Positions 1-10,595 of a stretch of 64,000 bases of DNA are shown here, piece by piece. The first letter of the stretch is position 1; each line of letters begins with the position of its first letter. The stretch lies in assembly GCF_040712315.1 (NCBI RefSeq), contig NC_134022.1, positions 5,208,001 to 5,272,000 of the forward strand. Reading direction: 5' to 3'. The notes below the pieces were generated by a model. The model did no database searches. It saw nothing but the letters and a program-made list of their open reading frames with translations, and was not told where the DNA came from. The translations under genes were made by a program, and so were the position numbers. Origin of the DNA: Castanea sativa (lineage: Eukaryota; Streptophyta; Magnoliopsida; Fagales; Fagaceae).

Positions 1-582
1 GACATATAGGTCCAAATTCTTATTTTCAACAATCGAATTAAAAAAAAAAAATCATTTACCAACTGATATATATATATATACACTAATATATTGCTTCTTT
101 GCGCAGGACGAAAAATGGCGTTGCTCATTGTTAATATGCAAGTTGATGGCCTTATAAAACTGAGGTTCAAGTTCAGAATAAGGATTAAGAGAAAAAAGAA
201 GACTACAGTTTTCTATTAGAATATAATAGGAAGTTCAAGTAAGATAAGTCTTCAAGAAGATCTGATATCTCTAAACTACTTATAGACCACCCTTTTTTTT
301 TCTTTTTCTTTTTTTTTTTATCAATTGAAGTTAAGTAAAAAATAGTGAAACCCTCTTTGAGAAAATTTCATCTTTCATCAGGCTGACCTCACTGCTTATC
401 TATATTTAACTTCAAGTACCTCAATCGGAACACATATTTGAAAGCAGTGAAAGCAATTTCTACACGACGCCTAAAAATATTTGAAGGCCTCAAATTAAGA
501 TGTAATTAAATATCGGGCTTGCTTTTTCTTTACTTGGTCCGATTAATAACTGTGTTCAGATTCTTTAGTAGATATAGTTTAA

Positions 583-645
<63 letters not shown>

Positions 646-1004
646 CATGATTGAAGGTTTAGGTATGGAATTGGCTTGAATGAGTTCGCCACATATATTC
701 TTGAGTTAGTTTTTCTCTTCTGGCTTTCTTCGTACGTAGCAAAGAACAAAGATGAGATAGTACATGGATAAATTAGTTCAACATTAGCTTGATTTCTAGC
801 AGAATAAGGTTATTATTATTATTATTATTTGGTAAATCAGAATTGAGGCCCATAGCATCATGTGATTTGGCATGATGCATAAATTAAAGTTTTGAGATCA
901 TATATACTGATAAAAATTTTATAATATGGATACTTAGACCGTATAAATTGAGGTGCCATCATATATTGTAAAATTAGTGATAATCTCAAAACCATAGATC
1001 AAAA
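1..1004. other. Intergenic AT-rich DNA
   Basis: No coding signal is visible. It holds a CT/TA microsatellite (585-645), a short TTA run near 812-830 and homopolymer tracts. It ends at the 7-base direct repeat flanking the first gypsy element. Confidence 0.6.
585..645. repeat. Compound CT/TA microsatellite
   Basis: About 20 CT units run straight into about 10 TA units. Such tracts are usually polymorphic in length. Confidence 0.95.
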
Positions 1005-1011
1005 TAGATTA

Positions 1012-1710
1012 TGTAAGGAAAAGTTTCGGGTCCTAAGCCCAAAAAAGTAACAGGGTTAGGGTCTAGAGAGCCCAACACAATAAATTTGTAGAAAGTGGAT
1101 GTATGGACTGGGCTTCAATGGATTGAGCAACACACACAATAGACTAAGGATAGTAAGAAAGTAAAGAAAATCCCTCCTTGGCAAAGTCCGAGGAGAGTAG
1201 TTCTTGAATATATTTCTTCAGACTCGGTTACAATTTTAGTTCTTGGTTGCTATAGTGTCTTCTTCCACAATTTTCAGATGCCCCCCACTTCTGGTGGGTT
1301 TCTTACGTTATTTATCCCCTTTTCACTGATTTTGACCCTCCATTTGTTGATCATGTAGGCCATCACTCTAGTGCTTGTCCCATCAAATGTTTCCCCAAAT
1401 CTCTTGTGAGTGGCGGCAACCAAGACAACACTATTTAGGGGTCTTCTCCACATAAATGCTGTCAGAGGGTTTGGTGGGGTGCAATTAATGTAGTGGTAAC
1501 TTCCATCCTTTTAGACATGACTGGATTAACTCCCTCTCTAAAGTTCTTCCCCTGCAGTGTGACCTCCTTTGATGACGTGTCATTGACGTGACCATGGCTC
1601 ACCTTCCTAGACTCACTGTTTGAGGGGATGGTCTCCTCAGATCTGCACTAGACTCCTCGACCGTGGGTATGACATGTGGCATTGCTATCTTATTAAATTA
1701 TTGTACCCCA
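1012..1710 (-). repeat. 3' LTR of the first gypsy element
   Basis: It begins tgtaagg and ends gtacccca on the plus strand, so it has TG...CA termini. It aligns along its length with 9924-10588 and, more distantly, with the reverse complement of the LTRs at 40079 and 45125. Length is about 699 bp. Confidence 0.88.
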
Positions 1711-1989
1711 CAATAGCCCCTCGAAACTCTAGTTTTATCCTTCTTGTCCGAGGAGAAAAATGAGGTTTTAACTCTGAGTAATTGATTCCACATGCTTCTT
1801 TGAATTTCCCACGTGAGAGTGTCACTTCGCATGCCCTGCAACCACTCCTGGTGCTTCGGAGTCTGTAACGTCTCATTTAATGCTCTAGGCGGCGCCTTGT
1901 CCCCCACATCTTAAGGTGAGATGGAGATCCTATGGCTGAGACTTCTCCTCGAAATTTGGGTGGGGTAACTCCTGCCCAACTCTGCCTTC

Positions 1990-1997
1990 TATATAAG
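1990..1997 (+). promoter_or_regulatory. TATA box for the antisense gene
   Basis: A tatataag motif lies about 250 bases before the first ATG of the antisense gene. It is followed by a leader with three copies of a cttcaaactttcaagactttcc-like 26-base unit (about 2032-2100). The homologous place in the second element (44837-44849, opposite strand) also keeps a TATA-like motif, which suggests conservation. Transcription itself is inferred. Confidence 0.5.
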
Positions 1998-2031
1998 GCA
2001 CTTGGGGATTCATTTCTCCCACTTTCCTAAT

Positions 2032-2100
2032 CTTCAAACTTTCAAGACTTTCCCAATCTTCAAACTTTTCAAGACTTTCCCAATCTTCAAACTTTCAAGA
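2032..2100. repeat. Three tandem 26-base units in the antisense leader
   Basis: The unit reads about 'caatcttcaaactttcaaga' plus ctttcc and occurs almost three times. It lies between the TATA box and the first ATG of the antisense gene. Confidence 0.8.
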
Positions 2101-2247
2101 AGCTCCACTCCAGTTCCAATTTTCGTAAGTTCCCTATCTACCCTCATATTGTTCTGAAGCTCTTTTCTCCTCGGCCAGTCTCCTTGGCCTTTTGTCTTCT
2201 GTCTCTTTCTTCAAAAAAGTTCTTTCCCTTAACCTTAGCTTGCTTAG

Positions 2248-4850
2248 ATGGGTAGGTTTGCTCACCTTGCAGATACACTTGAAAGTATGGAGGGATTTAG
2301 GGCCCTATACCATATTTCCCAGGGTGTCTCCCCGCGGCATTGCCCTCAAGGTGGTTGGCACGACCTTAGGAAAGAGGGAAAGGTCGTGATTCCAATAATT
2401 GTATTCATAGAAGGGGGAATAAGGCTTCCCTTGGGTAGGGTAACCAGGGATTATCTGATCACCCATAGGATCTGCCCTTTTTAGTGCGCGCCCAACCTGT
2501 TTAGAGTCCTAGGTAGTGTAGACGCTCTCAACATGTAAATGGGGTTGGGCCTCACTTGGCACGACGTTGCTTGTATGTACGAGTGCCATTTGCTTGCAAA
2601 CTTTGGCTACTATCTTAAGTCTGGGTCTTTTGAAGTTAGGCTTGTCTCGTGTCTCCCCAAATCAAACAAAAGCATGAAAAATGACTTTCTAGTCGTCACG
2701 GGTGAATGGCATGACAGTTTTCATTGCCCAACCTAGGAGGGAGTATCAAGTGGGGTACCTTAGGTTTAGGTCCTTTAGTATGGGAATCAACTTTGCAGTT
2801 TATTTCTTCATTCCATTAGTAATTGGATTCCTTCTGACTGATGACTTGCCTCTCTAACTATGACTTTGTTTCTCAGCTTTTTTGCAAATAAAAGATACCT
2901 GATCCCTAATATCAATTTCGTCAACGTTCCCGGTCTCAACAGAGTGCTGAGATCTGAGGTGTTTGTAAGTAAGGATAGGCAACTAAGAGCTGTCCACCTT
3001 ATTCTTGACTTCAATCCTCTGTCCGACAAGTTTCAGAATGTGAGCAACGCAATCAGAGCAGGTGATCCTTGGCTGGCCCGAATTGACGTCTCGGCGCTCA
3101 GATTCCTAGCCCGAGAAGGCACTATGCAAGTTGAACTGCCCTTCCATCGCTCTCCTAATGAAGCAGCGGTTCAGAGAGAAGAGACAGCATCTTCGTGCTT
3201 GTCACTCAAGGTAAAGATAGACTAGTTTCAGCTTGAGGAAGAGGGAGAGAAGTAGGGAGTGATTCAAGTCTCACATTCAGAAGATGAGCTTGATAGATCT
3301 TCAAGCCTCCGTACCTCCAAATTTGCCATTGCGCGTGCAGTTATCAATTCGGAGGAAGAAGAAGAAGAAAAGATACCGCTAGAGAGGAAGAAGGGTCTGC
3401 AAGAGCTTCTCGCAAATAAGGCTAAGGGGTCGGCACTCAAGGATGTTTTAGGGTCTAAGCTTCCTCCCCCACCTCCTCCTCCTCCTTCGGTTAACCCCTT
3501 CGTGCCTGCGAACTTGAAGAAGAGGAAGAAGGACAAAGAGGTGGCTAAGGAGGGGGAGTTGGTCCTTCATAATGAGGAGGCTCCTCCAAAGCTTCCAAAG
3601 ACGGGCAAGGGTAAGGGGAGGGCCTCCTCGGTCGAGAGAAATAAGGATAGGCACGTGGCCGCGGTGCGCCTACAAAATCCAACGTGGAACCCTCAGTTGG
3701 AGTTGAATGAGGCAGCCATACCATTAAACACCACCGTTAAGGAGTTCCAGAGAGGAAGTGCCCACTACCTCTCCGAGGCCCTAAAGCAGCCCCTCCTATT
3801 GCCCAGGCATATGACTGCCTTGAAGAATATGAGGCAATAGGACCTCTTTTTGTCCCTAAAGTGGGACTTGGCCTTGGTAAGCTTCTTAACATGCCTTAAT
3901 AATCCCATGCCACATTATCTTTTCCTTATTTGATAAAGCATTCTTCTGTCATTTTTGTGCAGGCCATCCAGAAGGTCTTTATGGCCGAGAAGTGGGTGAA
4001 AGATGCCCAAAACAAGGCTAGTCTTGTAGATAACCTTCGCACAGAGACCAACAAGTCCCTGATCATTGCTGAGAGCAAGAACAAGGAGCTGGCTCTAAAG
4101 CTGGCTGTTGCAGACTAGATCGGAAGAGCATTGAGGTTGGCCTCATGACTGCCGAGGCTCAAGTTGAGAAGCAACGTAAGAAGCTTCACTACGCTGAGAT
4201 AGAGTTGGCCACAGCCCAACAGGAGGTCGTGGCTTTGAAGGAAGATCTGGAGAAGGCCAAGGAAGCTGTTCCGGCAGCTAAGGCAGACCTGGAGAAGGCC
4301 AAGGGAGCTGAGCAAAAGTTCTATGAACTTGGGGTGCAGGAGATCGAAGCCCGTCTAATCGAGGAGTTGGCTGAGCTCTACAGGGACTATTGCTAGGAGG
4401 TATGGATTGAGGTACTGAACTTGGTTGGAGTTCTTGCTGCCTCGGAATGGAGGAGAGCTGAAATTTTTATTACCCATTAGACCTTTGAGAAGCTCCCGCA
4501 GCACTTCCAGGCTCCAAAGCAGATGCGGCTGCTACAACAATTGCCTCTGAGCAGCCTCCAAGCACCCAAGCCACTCTCCCCCCTCTTGATACCTTTAAAG
4601 GGCCTGACAAGGCTGATGACCAAAGCCAGGGGGTGGAAGGGGCCAAGGGCAAGGAGGCAAAGACTCTACTGGAGACTAAGGCCCCTGAGGCTGGCCGAGG
4701 CAAGGAAGCTACCCCCAAAGCGAAGGAGTCCGAACCGGTTAAGCCTTAAGCCGTGGCCCAGGAGAAGAAGACCTCCTCGGGCAAGACTTCTGATCCTTCT
4801 ATCTCCCAGTAAGCTAGCACAAAGGACCCTCCCCTAGCCAAGGCTTAGCC
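2248..4850 (+). pseudogene. Antisense additional ORF of the Tat element (coiled-coil protein)
   Basis: This gene lies between the integrase region and the 3' LTR, on the strand opposite pol. One frame runs from ATG 2248 to 3876 through stops at 2482, 2536, 2734, 3223, 3253 and 3838; five are TAG. One intron probably ends at the ag before 2878. A second, 3877-3962, has gt...gtgcag borders and rejoins the frame exactly. The N-terminal part (MGRFAHLADTLESMEGF..., then GRVTRDYL, WHDV, EWHD) resembles hypothetical plant proteins I remember from gypsy elements. Next come an acidic stretch, eight consecutive prolines, a lysine-rich segment, and a long Ala/Lys/Glu coiled coil (about 3963-4390). A one-base shift near 4117 separates two parts of the coil. 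Its function is unknown and I do not assign one. Confidence 0.75.
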
Positions 4851-5368
4851 TAGGATTTTTATTTTTTTTATTTTTTATATATGTATTTTTCTTTTGTTGT
4901 GGCAATTTGCCCTAGTTTACGATGTATTTTTCCTTTTAATTTAATGAAAATACATCAGCCTTTGCTTTGTGAACGTTTGTTTTTCTTGCAACATTTATCT
5001 CTGATTGGCTGTGGTTATTGTTTTGTCCTTTGCTGAAGAGTGGTGATGCTTATAAGGGTGAACACCCATACTTTAACAAAAGCTAATAGTAATGAATTTT
5101 TATTAATTCAAATAAACTAAGCCCATGTAAACATTGAGAAAAATAACTATGTGTTGGTACTAAGAACTGTATAATTAACAGGAATGTCTAAGCCCTTAGA
5201 GACAAGCAAAACACTTAGTAGAAAAAGGGGGTGTTTGAGGTCTATCATTTTAAGAGTACCCTATGAATGTACCTTTAGAATCCTTTGAACAAAATCCAAG
5301 GTGAGTTCTCATTTTCTCATGATGATGCATATGCCGAGGTCCCATCATTGGTGAAATTGCGAAGTGTT

Positions 5369-5850
5369 ATTTTACTCATGGCATGTGGTCCGAAGGACCA
5401 GGCATGGCCGAGGTCCTGCCTGGTATTCTCATGATCAAAGAAATGTTAATTTACCTAAGGCATGTGGTCCAAGGAACCGGACATAACCAGGGTTCTATTT
5501 AACACTTCAACAAATAATGAGGAGTATTAATTTACCCAAGGCATTTGGTTCGAGGAACTAGACATAACCAAGGCTCTGTTTAACACTTAAACAAACAACC
5601 CAAAATATTAATTTACCCAAGGTATGTGGTCCAAGGAGCCGGGCATGACCAATGTTCTATTAAATATTCAAACAAGTGGCTCAGAATATTAATTTACCCA
5701 AGGTATGTAGTTCGAGGAGCTAGGCATGACCAAGGTTCTATTTATTATTCAAACAAGTAGTCCAGAATATTAATTTACGCAGGGTATATGGTCCGAAGAG
5801 CCAAGCATGACCAATGTTTTGTTTAATATTCAAACAGGCAACCAACATGA
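5369..5850. repeat. 81-bp tandem array inside the gypsy element
   Basis: Six diverged units start with ttta(c/t)(c/t)c near 5370, 5451, 5533, 5612, 5693 and 5774, spaced 79-82 bases. Each holds a (g/a)gtatgtggtccgaggagcc-like core and a caaggttct motif. It lies between the integrase and the antisense gene, the hypervariable 3' region where Tat elements are known to carry tandem repeats. Confidence 0.9.
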
Positions 5851-6029
5851 CACATAACTTTAACAAAAATATGGCAGAATTGCCTTTTATTAATAATAAT
5901 ACCTTCACAATTTATTTACATTTCAGAGGCGTGGTACAACATTTTCGTCCAAATCTTCTAGGAAGTATGCCCCTATACCAGCTACCGAGATAATACGGTA
6001 CGACCCTTCTTAATTGGGCCTAACTTTTC

Positions 6030-6764
6030 TCATGTTGGGTTTTTTGCAGTGCCTGCAACCTTTCTTAATACCAAGTTCCCAGGGGCTAACAATTTTACCT
6101 TCACACTTGAGTCATACCCCTGTTTGAGTTTCTGTTGATAATATGCTAATTGAACCATGACACTTTCTCTCCGTTCTTCAATTAAATCCAGGCTTTTTTC
6201 TAGTAGGTTGTCATTGCTATCTAGGGTGAATAAGCTTCTCTTCAGCGTTAGGAACCTAGTCTCCAAAGGGATCACAGCCTCGACCCCATAAGTAATTGAA
6301 AATGGTGTTTCCTTTGTGGACCTACGAAGGGTAGTTCGATACGTCCAAAGAATATGTGGCAGCTCTTCCACCCATTTACCTTTAGCATCAGCCAACCTCT
6401 TTTTGAGTCCATTTACTATAACTTTATTGACAGCCTCGGTCTGTCCATTCCCTTATGGGTAAGCCAAAGTTGAGTACCTATTCTTTATTCCCAATTCATA
6501 ACAGTACCCTCTGAAAGCTTTTCTATCAAACTGAAGTCCATTGAGGGAATGAGGAATTCCAAATTAAGTGACAATATTCCTCTACACAAACCTTTGGGCA
6601 TCCACGTCCCTAATATTTGCTAGTGGCTCCGCTTCAACCCACTTGGTGAAGTAATTAGTTCCGAACAAAAGGCATCTTCTATTTCTTGCTGCTTTAGGAA
6701 AGGGCCCTACAATGTCCAAGCTCCATTGAGCGAAAGGCCAGGAACTAGACAGAGGATTAAGCAC
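6030..6764 (-). pseudogene. Gypsy integrase core and C-terminal part, broken
   Basis: Integrase would insert the element's cDNA into host DNA. The N-terminal piece (6582-6764) has the core start, with PFAQWSLDIVGPFPKA carrying the first catalytic Asp, and FTKWVEAEPL. The C-terminal piece (6030-6395) has WVEELPHILWTYRTT, TPFSITYG and a GNLVLRK end typical of gypsy integrases. The 185 bases between the pieces contain stops, and the second Asp and the Glu region is not in an open frame. The upstream HHCC part is in the same frame at 6804, separated by two stops (near 6801 and 6777). Confidence 0.85.
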
Positions 6765-6803
6765 ACCCCTTGACTAATGAATATTCAAAGCAAATCTCTG
6801 GCA

Positions 6804-7712
6804 TTAGTCACACTTCTTCACGTATTCTCGTGCCCCATTTTGCATATTTGGCCACCAATATCCCTGAGTGAGGGCCTTGTGAGACAACGACCTTCCTCCC
6901 ATATGGCACCCATAAATCCCCTCATGTAGCTCCTTTAGGAGTGGCTCTACCACGTCAGGGTGGATGCATAACAAATATGGTCTAGAGAAAGAGCGCTTGT
7001 ACAACTTCTGATCCTCGGATAACAAAAAATGAGGAGCTTTTCTCCGCACCTTATTAGCCTCCACTTTCTTCTCAGGCAAGATGTTATCCTTGAGGAACAG
7101 CACAATAAGATCCATCCAATTAGGCCTTGCTCTGACTTGATGGATCTGAGCTTTCTCCCTCTTCAGATCAGTGGGTTTACACAAATCCTCGACCAAGATA
7201 ATCTGAAGTAAGCTCTGCGCCGAGAAGGTTGCGAGAGTGGCAAGGGAGTTTGCATATGTGTTTCTGTTTCTAGGGATTTGTTGTAAGATGAAAGACTTGA
7301 ACTCTGATTGCAAGTGCCTAACTTGACTCAAATATACTTGCATCCTCAAATCCCTAGCTTCCAACTCTCCATTTACCTGGCCAACAACCAACCTTGAATC
7401 TGAAAATACCTCCACTGTTGTTCTTCCCATTTTTTGAACTATATCCATTCCAACCAGCAAAGCCTCATACTTGGCCTCATTGTTTGTGGCCGAGAAGCCC
7501 AACCTCAAGAATTTCTCAATAGTGATCTTCTCGGGAGATATCGCAACTAGCCCCACTCCAGATCCCCTTTGATTGGCTGCACCATCAACGTACACCATCC
7601 CAATTGATTTTCTATCTATGTTTTGTTCTTCTCCTTCCTTTTCCAGTGGGGACTCAGCAAATTCAGCCACCAAGTCCGCGAGGACCTGGCCTTTAACAGA
7701 GGTACGAGGCAT
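6804..7712 (-). pseudogene. Archaeal-type RNase H plus integrase zinc-binding domain
   Basis: An open frame of 302 residues. Residues about 40-165 are a second RNase H of the kind found in Tat elements: VYVDGAANQRGSG (first Asp), NNEAKYEALL (Glu) and VFSDSRLVVGQV (Asp). At the last catalytic place the usual A-D-S-L is ANSL, an Asp-to-Asn change. Residues about 258-302 form the integrase HHCC zinc-binding domain (HEGIYGCH, CHMGGR, GYWWPNM, VKKCD), and the frame stops just at CD, before the second Cys-containing CQRF. The domain order after the gypsy RNase H at 7746 supports the Tat assignment. It is part of a polyprotein, so the listed start is not a true start codon. Confidence 0.88.
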
Positions 7713-7745
7713 ATACTTGATATCAAAAGCCCGTAGGATCGTACC

Positions 7746-8744
7746 TCACTTGGAAATCCTTCCAGTGTAATCAACTCTCCAAAGTAGAGATTGAAAAGGA
7801 AGTTGGGTCAAGATCACAACCATGTGAGCTTTGAAGTAATGGGGGACCTTACGTGTAGCATGCACCACTGCCAAAATGGCCTTCTCCAGTGGTAGGTAGT
7901 GAACCTCTGCTTCATTCAATGACTTGCTCACATAATAAATTAGTCTCTGCATTCCATTGTCAACTCGTATTAGTACAAAGCTCATTGCATGGTAGGCTAC
8001 AACAACATAAGGAAACATAATCTCCTTCTCCTCAGGCCTAGACATAATAGGTGGCCAAGAAAGGTATTCCTTTAGCTGTTGGAAGGCTACGGCACACTCC
8101 TCGGTCCATTCAAATCCCTTCCACTTATGCAATAGCTGGAAGAAAGGCCTACACCAGTCCGTCGATCGAGAGATGAATCGGTTTAGAGCGGCAGTCATCC
8201 TTGTCAACTCTTGGACCTCTTTGGGATTTCGGGGAGGCTGCAAACTGTTAATTGCCTTGATCTGATCAGGATTGAATTTAATTCCACAATGAGTGACCAT
8301 GTAGCCCAGAAATTTACCCGAGCCGATGTCAAACGAACATTTGGAAGCATTGAGGCGCAGTTTGTGCCTCCTGAGTCTTTCAAAGATGCTCCTGAGGTCA
8401 TCCACGTGCTCGAATACTACCTTACTTTTTTCCACCATATCATTTATATAAACCTTAATATTTTTGCCAAACTGTGGTTCGAACATCTTGGTTATTATCC
8501 TCTGGTAAGTAGACCTTGCATTCTTCAGTCCAAATGACATCACCTTATAGTGATAGTTTCTAGTGGGCGTAACAAAAACTGTCTTCTCCTGATCTTCCAA
8601 AGCTAATGGTATTTGATGGTACCCTTGAAATGCATCAAGGAAGGTCATTCGAGGATGGTCCACAGTTGCATCTACCAACTGGTCTATCTGAGGCATGGGA
8701 AAGGGGTCCTTTGGACAGATCTTATTTGAATCTGTGAAGTCCAC
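7746..8744 (-). pseudogene. Gypsy reverse transcriptase and first RNase H, inactive
   Basis: A 332-residue piece of the polyprotein. The first part is Ty3/gypsy reverse transcriptase: PFPMPQIDQLVD, FLDAFQGYHQI with the motif A Asp at residue 37, MSFGLKNA, and KFLGYMVT. The catalytic YxDD box reads YIND at residues 99-102, so the first Asp of the pair is Asn; this should abolish polymerase activity. Residues about 225-310 are the gypsy-type RNase H (YYVSKSLNEAE, LPLEKAILAVVHA), where the usual Asp before HA is Tyr. The upstream part of the polymerase (8750-9240) is present but out of frame. Confidence 0.9.
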
Positions 8745-9240
8745 ACATACTTGCCATTTCTCGCTTTTTTTTCTTCACCACCACTGTATTGGCCAACCAC
8801 TCCGGGTAAAAAAACCTCTTTGATAGCCCTGCCCACTTGAGCTTGGTCACTTCCCCCCTAACGACATCAAAATGTTCCTTAGATGATCACCGAGGTGGCT
8901 GCTTCTTGGGGACGGTGGATGGGTTGATATTCAAGTGGTGGCAAGTGAAGCTCGAATCCACCCCGGGAGCTTCATAAGCACTCCACCCAAACACATCGAG
9001 GTATTTCCTAAGAAATATTACTAGCTCCTCCTTCTCCTAGGGAAGCAGCTGAACTCTGATTTGGAAGAACTTACCCTTGTACCACGAACAACAACTCTTT
9101 CTAGCTCCTCACACTCTGCCTCTCCTACTACCACATCCGCGGAACACACTGGTACCTTTGATTGCTATAAACCCTGGTCAATATCAGCCAATAACTCACT
9201 TTCGGCCTGATGCCTAATTGTAGCCACCGAGCAATCCTTG
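8745..9240 (-). pseudogene. Reverse transcriptase N-terminal region, frameshifted
   Basis: Between the protease frame and the open polymerase frame, the minus strand still encodes the AIKEVF...PEW...ANTVVVKKK...VCVDFTD region, but in different frames. Runs of T near 8765 and A/T runs near 8808 are the likely slip sites. Stops also interrupt the protease-polymerase linker around 8890 and 9040. Confidence 0.75.
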
Positions 9241-9248
9241 GCCATAGA

Positions 9249-9812
9249 CTAGCTTCCCACCAGTTCCTCGACCCGATCCCCTGATGGATACTTCACCTTC
9301 AAGTTCAGGGTGGAAGGCACGACCCCCATGGCGTGGAGCCAAGGTCTTGCCACAATAGCAGTATAAGGGGCGTATGCATCTACCACGATGAAGTTCACTT
9401 CCACGACCTCTGACCCAGTCTGAACAGGTAGTTTGATTTGGCATTTCGAAAAGACAATTTTCCCATCGAATCCTATCAGAGGGGAGTCATAGCTAGCCAA
9501 GTCCTCAGGCCTCAGCTTCAGCCCCTTATACAGGTCGGGGTACATTATCTCGACACTACTACCCTGGTCTACCAGCACCCTCTTAACGTCGTACCCTCCA
9601 ATCCTGAGAGTAACTACCAGGGCATCATCGTGTGGCTGCAAAGTTCCAATTTTATCCTCATTGAAAAAGCTCAAATATGGTCGGGCCTTCGATTTAACCT
9701 TCTTCAAATTAGGGGGCAAGTCCCTTGTAGATGGCCGAGCTATATACATCACCTTGGATGGCTGAGAACCAGTCCTCACTAGGGCAGCCAGAATGACACT
9801 GATTGTACCCAA
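9249..9812 (-). pseudogene. Gypsy gag end and aspartic protease
   Basis: A 187-residue open piece. It would cut the polyprotein into mature parts. The active-site region reads RVLVDQGSSVEIMY, with Asp followed by Q-G-S, and the flap region follows with SPLIGFDGK and KLPVQTG. The form D-Q-G-S also underlies the matching region of the second element (42435-42480). Upstream (9813-9923) is only the tail of gag, with EQLV, GKLKQFLYQ and stops. The ATG used here lies inside the polyprotein and is not a natural start. Confidence 0.85.
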
Positions 9813-9923
9813 AGGTGGTCTTGCAGAAGCATTTCTTTAAGCTCCTGACCCTGTCTGGCCACCCTATCTGCTAGGTTGGTACAGGAATTGCTTTAACTTT
9901 CCACTTCGAACCAGCTGCTCCAA

Positions 9924-10588
9924 AGAGCCCAACACAATCAATTTGTAGAGAGTGAGTTTATGGACTGGGCTTCAATGGATTGAGCAACATGCACAGTAGA
10001 CTAAGGATAGTAAGAAAACAAAGAAAATTAAGCTAAGGGTAAAGAAAATCCCTCATTGGCAAAGTCCGAAGAGAGTAGTTCTTGAATATATTTCTTCAAA
10101 CTTTGTTACATTTTTAGTTCTTAGTTGCTACCGTGTCATCTTCCACAATTTTCAAATGCCCCCCACTTCTGGTGGGTTTCTTACGTTATATATCCTCTTT
10201 CCGCTGATTTTGACCCTCCATTTGTTGATCATGCAGGCCGCCACTCTAGTGTTTGTCCCATCAGACGTTTCTCCAAATCTTCTATGAGTTGCGGCAACCA
10301 AAACAGTATTGTTCAGGGGTCTTCTCCACATAAGTATGGTCAGAGGGTTTGGTGGGGTGCAATTAATGTGGTGGTAGTTTCTATCCCTTTAGACACGACA
10401 TGATTAACTCTCTCTCTGAAGTTCTTCTCCTGCAGTGTGGCCTCCTTTGATGACGTGTCATTGACGTGGCCATGGTTTGCCTTCCTGGCCTCATTGTTCG
10501 AAGGGATGGTCTCCTTGGAACTACACTAGACTCCTCAGTCGCGGGTATGACACGTGGCGTTACTATCTTATTAAATTGTTGTACCCCA
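9924..10588 (-). repeat. 5' LTR of the first gypsy element, truncated
   Basis: It matches 1067-1710, so it lacks about 55 bases of its internal end. It carries a roughly 20-base local duplication near 10024-10045 that the other LTR lacks. The inner end is joined directly to gag at 9923/9924. The outer end ccca is followed by tagatta. Confidence 0.88.
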
Positions 10589-10595
10589 TAGATTA

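Larger units (their letters stand above)
1012..10588 (-). mobile_element. Decayed Ty3/gypsy retrotransposon, Tat-type, with antisense gene
   Basis: The element reads on the minus strand: LTR (9924-10588), gag remnant, protease, reverse transcriptase, RNase H, second archaeal-type RNase H, integrase, tandem array, an oppositely oriented gene, then LTR (1012-1710). Two RNase H domains plus an antisense ORF near the 3' LTR are known features of the Tat clade. A 7-base direct repeat, tagatta, flanks both ends (1005-1011 and 10589-10595) and is the likely target duplication, although gypsy elements usually make 5 bp. The 5' LTR is fused directly to the end of gag, so primer site, leader and most of gag are gone. 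Stops and frameshifts break every domain, so the copy cannot be autonomous. Confidence 0.92.

Noticed and set aside
8211..8537. Plus-strand frame of 108 residues inside the polymerase
   Set aside because: It is the shadow of the minus-strand reverse transcriptase.
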